Assembly (NCBI RefSeq): GCF_000299395.1
Contig: NC_018656.1
Span: forward strand, 1,488,001-1,552,000
DNA length: 64,000 bases
DNA from: Candidatus Nitrosopumilus sediminis
GTDB lineage: Archaea > Thermoproteota > Nitrososphaeria > Nitrososphaerales > Nitrosopumilaceae
Direction of reading: 5' to 3'
Of the stretch, positions 62,405 to 64,000 are shown in pieces. Every line of letters begins with the position of its first letter. The stretch's first letter is position 1. The notes under the pieces were generated by a model. The model had not been told where the DNA came from. It made no database searches and was given only the letters and a program-made list of their open reading frames with translations. Both the position numbers and the translations under genes were made by a program.

Positions 62405-64000
62405 TTTTATTGCTTCTTGAACTTGTGGGTAATGTGCAGGTACTTTATACATTCGTCTAATATTCATTGCAAGGTTTTCGGATTTCTTACGTTCACCATG
62501 ATTGACTAACACACGACGAAGTTTTGGTCTAAGTCTTTGTACAAATGACATTAATTGATTATAATCACTATGACCACTGAATCCATCTAATTTTTCGACA
62601 CCACAATTTATTGAAACAACTTCAACTTTACCTTCTTTACCTAACATTGTTGCTTGTTTTGAACCATCTAGAACTCTTCTTCCCAAAGTTCCGTTTACTT
62701 GATATGAAACGAATAGAACTTTGTTCTTTTTATCAGGTGCGATATTTTTGAAATATTCTAAAACAGGTCCTCCTTCTAACATTCCAGATGTTGCCAAGAT
62801 TATACATGGAGAGTTATCTCTCATGGGTTCTTCTCTAGCATCTGCATGTTCAATGTTAGTAAAATACTCTGAATCAAATGGATTATCATCAGTTTCCAAA
62901 ATCTTTTGTTTTAATTCTCTTGCAAGATATTCAGGATATGATTCATGTATTGCTGATGCTTCTGAGATCATTCCTTCAGTAAATACAGGTGCTTCAACCA
63001 TTTCTCCTGATTTCATATAATGATCAATTACCATCATAATTTCTTGTGCACGTCCAACTGCAGGTATTGGAATCAACACTTTGCCCCCATCTGCCAAAGT
63101 GTTGTTTACCGCATTAATGAAAGCAGATTCAACTTCTTGTCTAGTTGGTTGAATATCTTCTTTGAGGCCATACGTACTTTCAATCAATAATGTTTCTACT
63201 CTTGGAAAATTCCAACTAGCAGCTTCAAATAGAATACTTTTTCCAAATTTAATATCACCAGAATAAACAAAATTATGATCACCATTTCCAATATGAAAAT
63301 GACATAATGCAGAACCTAAAATATGACCTGCATTTGCAAGTACAAGTTTGATATCAGGAGAAATATCAGTTACAGTTCCATATGGCAAAGTAATTGTTTG
63401 TCTCATTATCTGTTTTACATCTCGTTCTGAATAAATTGGAGTTCTTCCTTGAGCAGAAGCTACCTTGATTGCATCTAATTGAATCAAATTCATCATCGGT
63501 AATGTTGGTTCAGTACAATAGATTGGGCCTTTATATCCATATTTACAAAGTGTTGGCAAAAATCCAGTATGATCCAAGTGTGCATGTCCAATAACTATTG
63601 CATCAAGTTCATCTAATGTTATGTTTAGAGAGTCTAATCTTGGAAATGCATCCATAGGAGAACGGGCACCAGGATTAATTCCACAATCAATTAGGATTTT
63701 GCTTTCAGGAGTAGATAGTAGTAGTGATGATCTTCCCACTTGACCAAATCCACCAAGAGTATAAAGAGACACTTCTGTCCTTTGAGATAATCTAGGTCTG
63801 AAAATTTCATCACCTACTTGTTTAAGCTGTTTGCTTCGTTCAATTGAGGCTTGTTTTAGAGTTGCATTAATTGTTTGAATTGTGCGTGAAGGAATAGTAG
63901 TGGCTTTTCTAATACGTAATCTCCAACCTATCTTCTCAGTAATTTCAGCATGATTGAATTCTTTAGCATTTCTTTGTAATAACCAGGGTCTTTTTGCTTC
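62396..64000 (-). CDS. aCPSF1-type KH/beta-CASP ribonuclease (5' end outside window)
   Basis: The frame runs from 62396 to the window edge. The metallo-beta-lactamase motifs (VIGHAHLDHTGFLP, GHILGSALCHFH, YSGDIKFG) and beta-CASP motifs (ESTYG, GHSDYNQL, VNHGE) are all present, and about 76 residues of the KH region precede them (KRPWLLQRNAKEF, GWRLRIRKATT). A GTG at 63772 (MSLYTLGGF) begins inside the gene and is not the start. This archaeal enzyme cleaves RNA 3' ends and drives transcription termination. The start lies beyond 64000. Confidence 0.93.
   Translation of the reverse strand, partial: EAKRPWLLQRNAKEFNHAEITEKIGWRLRIRKATTIPSRTIQTINATLKQASIERSKQLKQVGDEIFRPRLSQRTEVSLYTLGGFGQVGRSSLLLSTPESKILIDCGINPGARSPMDAFPRLDSLNITLDELDAIVIGHAHLDHTGFLPTLCKYGYKGPIYCTEPTLPMMNLIQLDAIKVASAQGRTPIYSERDVKQIMRQTITLPYGTVTDISPDIKLVLANAGHILGSALCHFHIGNGDHNFVYSGDIKFGKSILFEAASWNFPRVETLLIESTYGLKEDIQPTRQEVESAFINAVNNTLADGGKVLIPIPAVGRAQEIMMVIDHYMKSGEMVEAPVFTEGMISEASAIHESYPEYLARELKQKILETDDNPFDSEYFTNIEHADAREEPMRDNSPCIILATSGMLEGGPVLEYFKNIAPDKKNKVLFVSYQVNGTLGRRVLDGSKQATMLGKEGKVEVVSINCGVEKLDGFSGHSDYNQLMSFVQRLRPKLRRVLVNHGERKKSENLAMNIRRMYKVPAHYPQVQEAIKLF

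Noticed and set aside
63772-63772. Start of the ribonuclease gene at the GTG at 63772
   Set aside because: The frame stays open with KH-domain-like residues through to the window edge, so the true start lies outside.

Overview
The window is a low-GC (roughly one third), gene-dense archaeal chromosome segment that reads as a marine ammonia-oxidising thaumarchaeon (Nitrosopumilus-like). The evidence is an A-type ATP synthase, an Amt ammonium transporter, a plastocyanin-like cupredoxin with a PEFG-type C-terminal sorting tail, archaeal CoA-biosynthesis enzymes, archaeal SepF, the aCPSF1 ribonuclease, PyrB/PyrI, and many starts preceded at about -26 by an A/T-rich TATA-like box, as in leaderless archaeal transcripts. 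I saw no rRNA, tRNA, CRISPR array, transposase or integrase.

Layout. 1-8.7 kb (minus): partial Nep1, a secreted glycosidase-like protein, a B12-dependent ribonucleotide reductase, an HTH/ATP-cone/RNR-like fusion without a catalytic cysteine, and a thiolase/DUF35 pair. 8.8-11.2 kb: zinc-finger protein, nitrilase-family hydrolase, tautomerase, rhomboid protease. 11.2-25.4 kb: an envelope and metal island with three paralogous secreted proteins, a CFI-box protein, a cupredoxin, a CopC-CopD-propeller fusion, a zinc-type ABC importer with a divergent NikR-like regulator, and a LON-domain protein. 25.4-34 kb: pyrBI and the ATP synthase genes, with atpI divergent and atpC apart at 39.8 kb. 34-42.5 kb: small proteins, a universal stress protein, a sulfurtransferase, Amt and a Cas4-like protein. 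42.6-48 kb: a tmk/HD-phosphohydrolase/pyrH operon, Hsp20 and an ABC1/UbiB kinase. 48-53 kb: a MacB/LolD-type ABC exporter operon with a divergent double-HTH Lrp regulator. 53-59.9 kb: a frameshifted Nudix gene, a PhoU-like regulator and the CoA operon (pantoate kinase, phosphopantothenate synthetase, PanB, CoaBC) with its trailing genes. 60-64 kb: M24 peptidase, PP-loop tRNA thiolase, SepF and a partial aCPSF1.

The most unusual signal is a family of three short intergenic elements, at 11.43 kb (+), 35.86 kb (-) and 47.94 kb (-). They share a promoter-like box, the motifs GTCAYC and TGGTCTTAA, and a hairpin whose arms change together. They look like stand-alone small RNA genes. A second structured candidate lies just upstream of the first copy. 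Other points are the cysteine-less RNR-like regulator, a Cas4-like protein with a degenerate nuclease motif, and two genes (Nudix, panB) each broken by a missing A in an A-rich tract.
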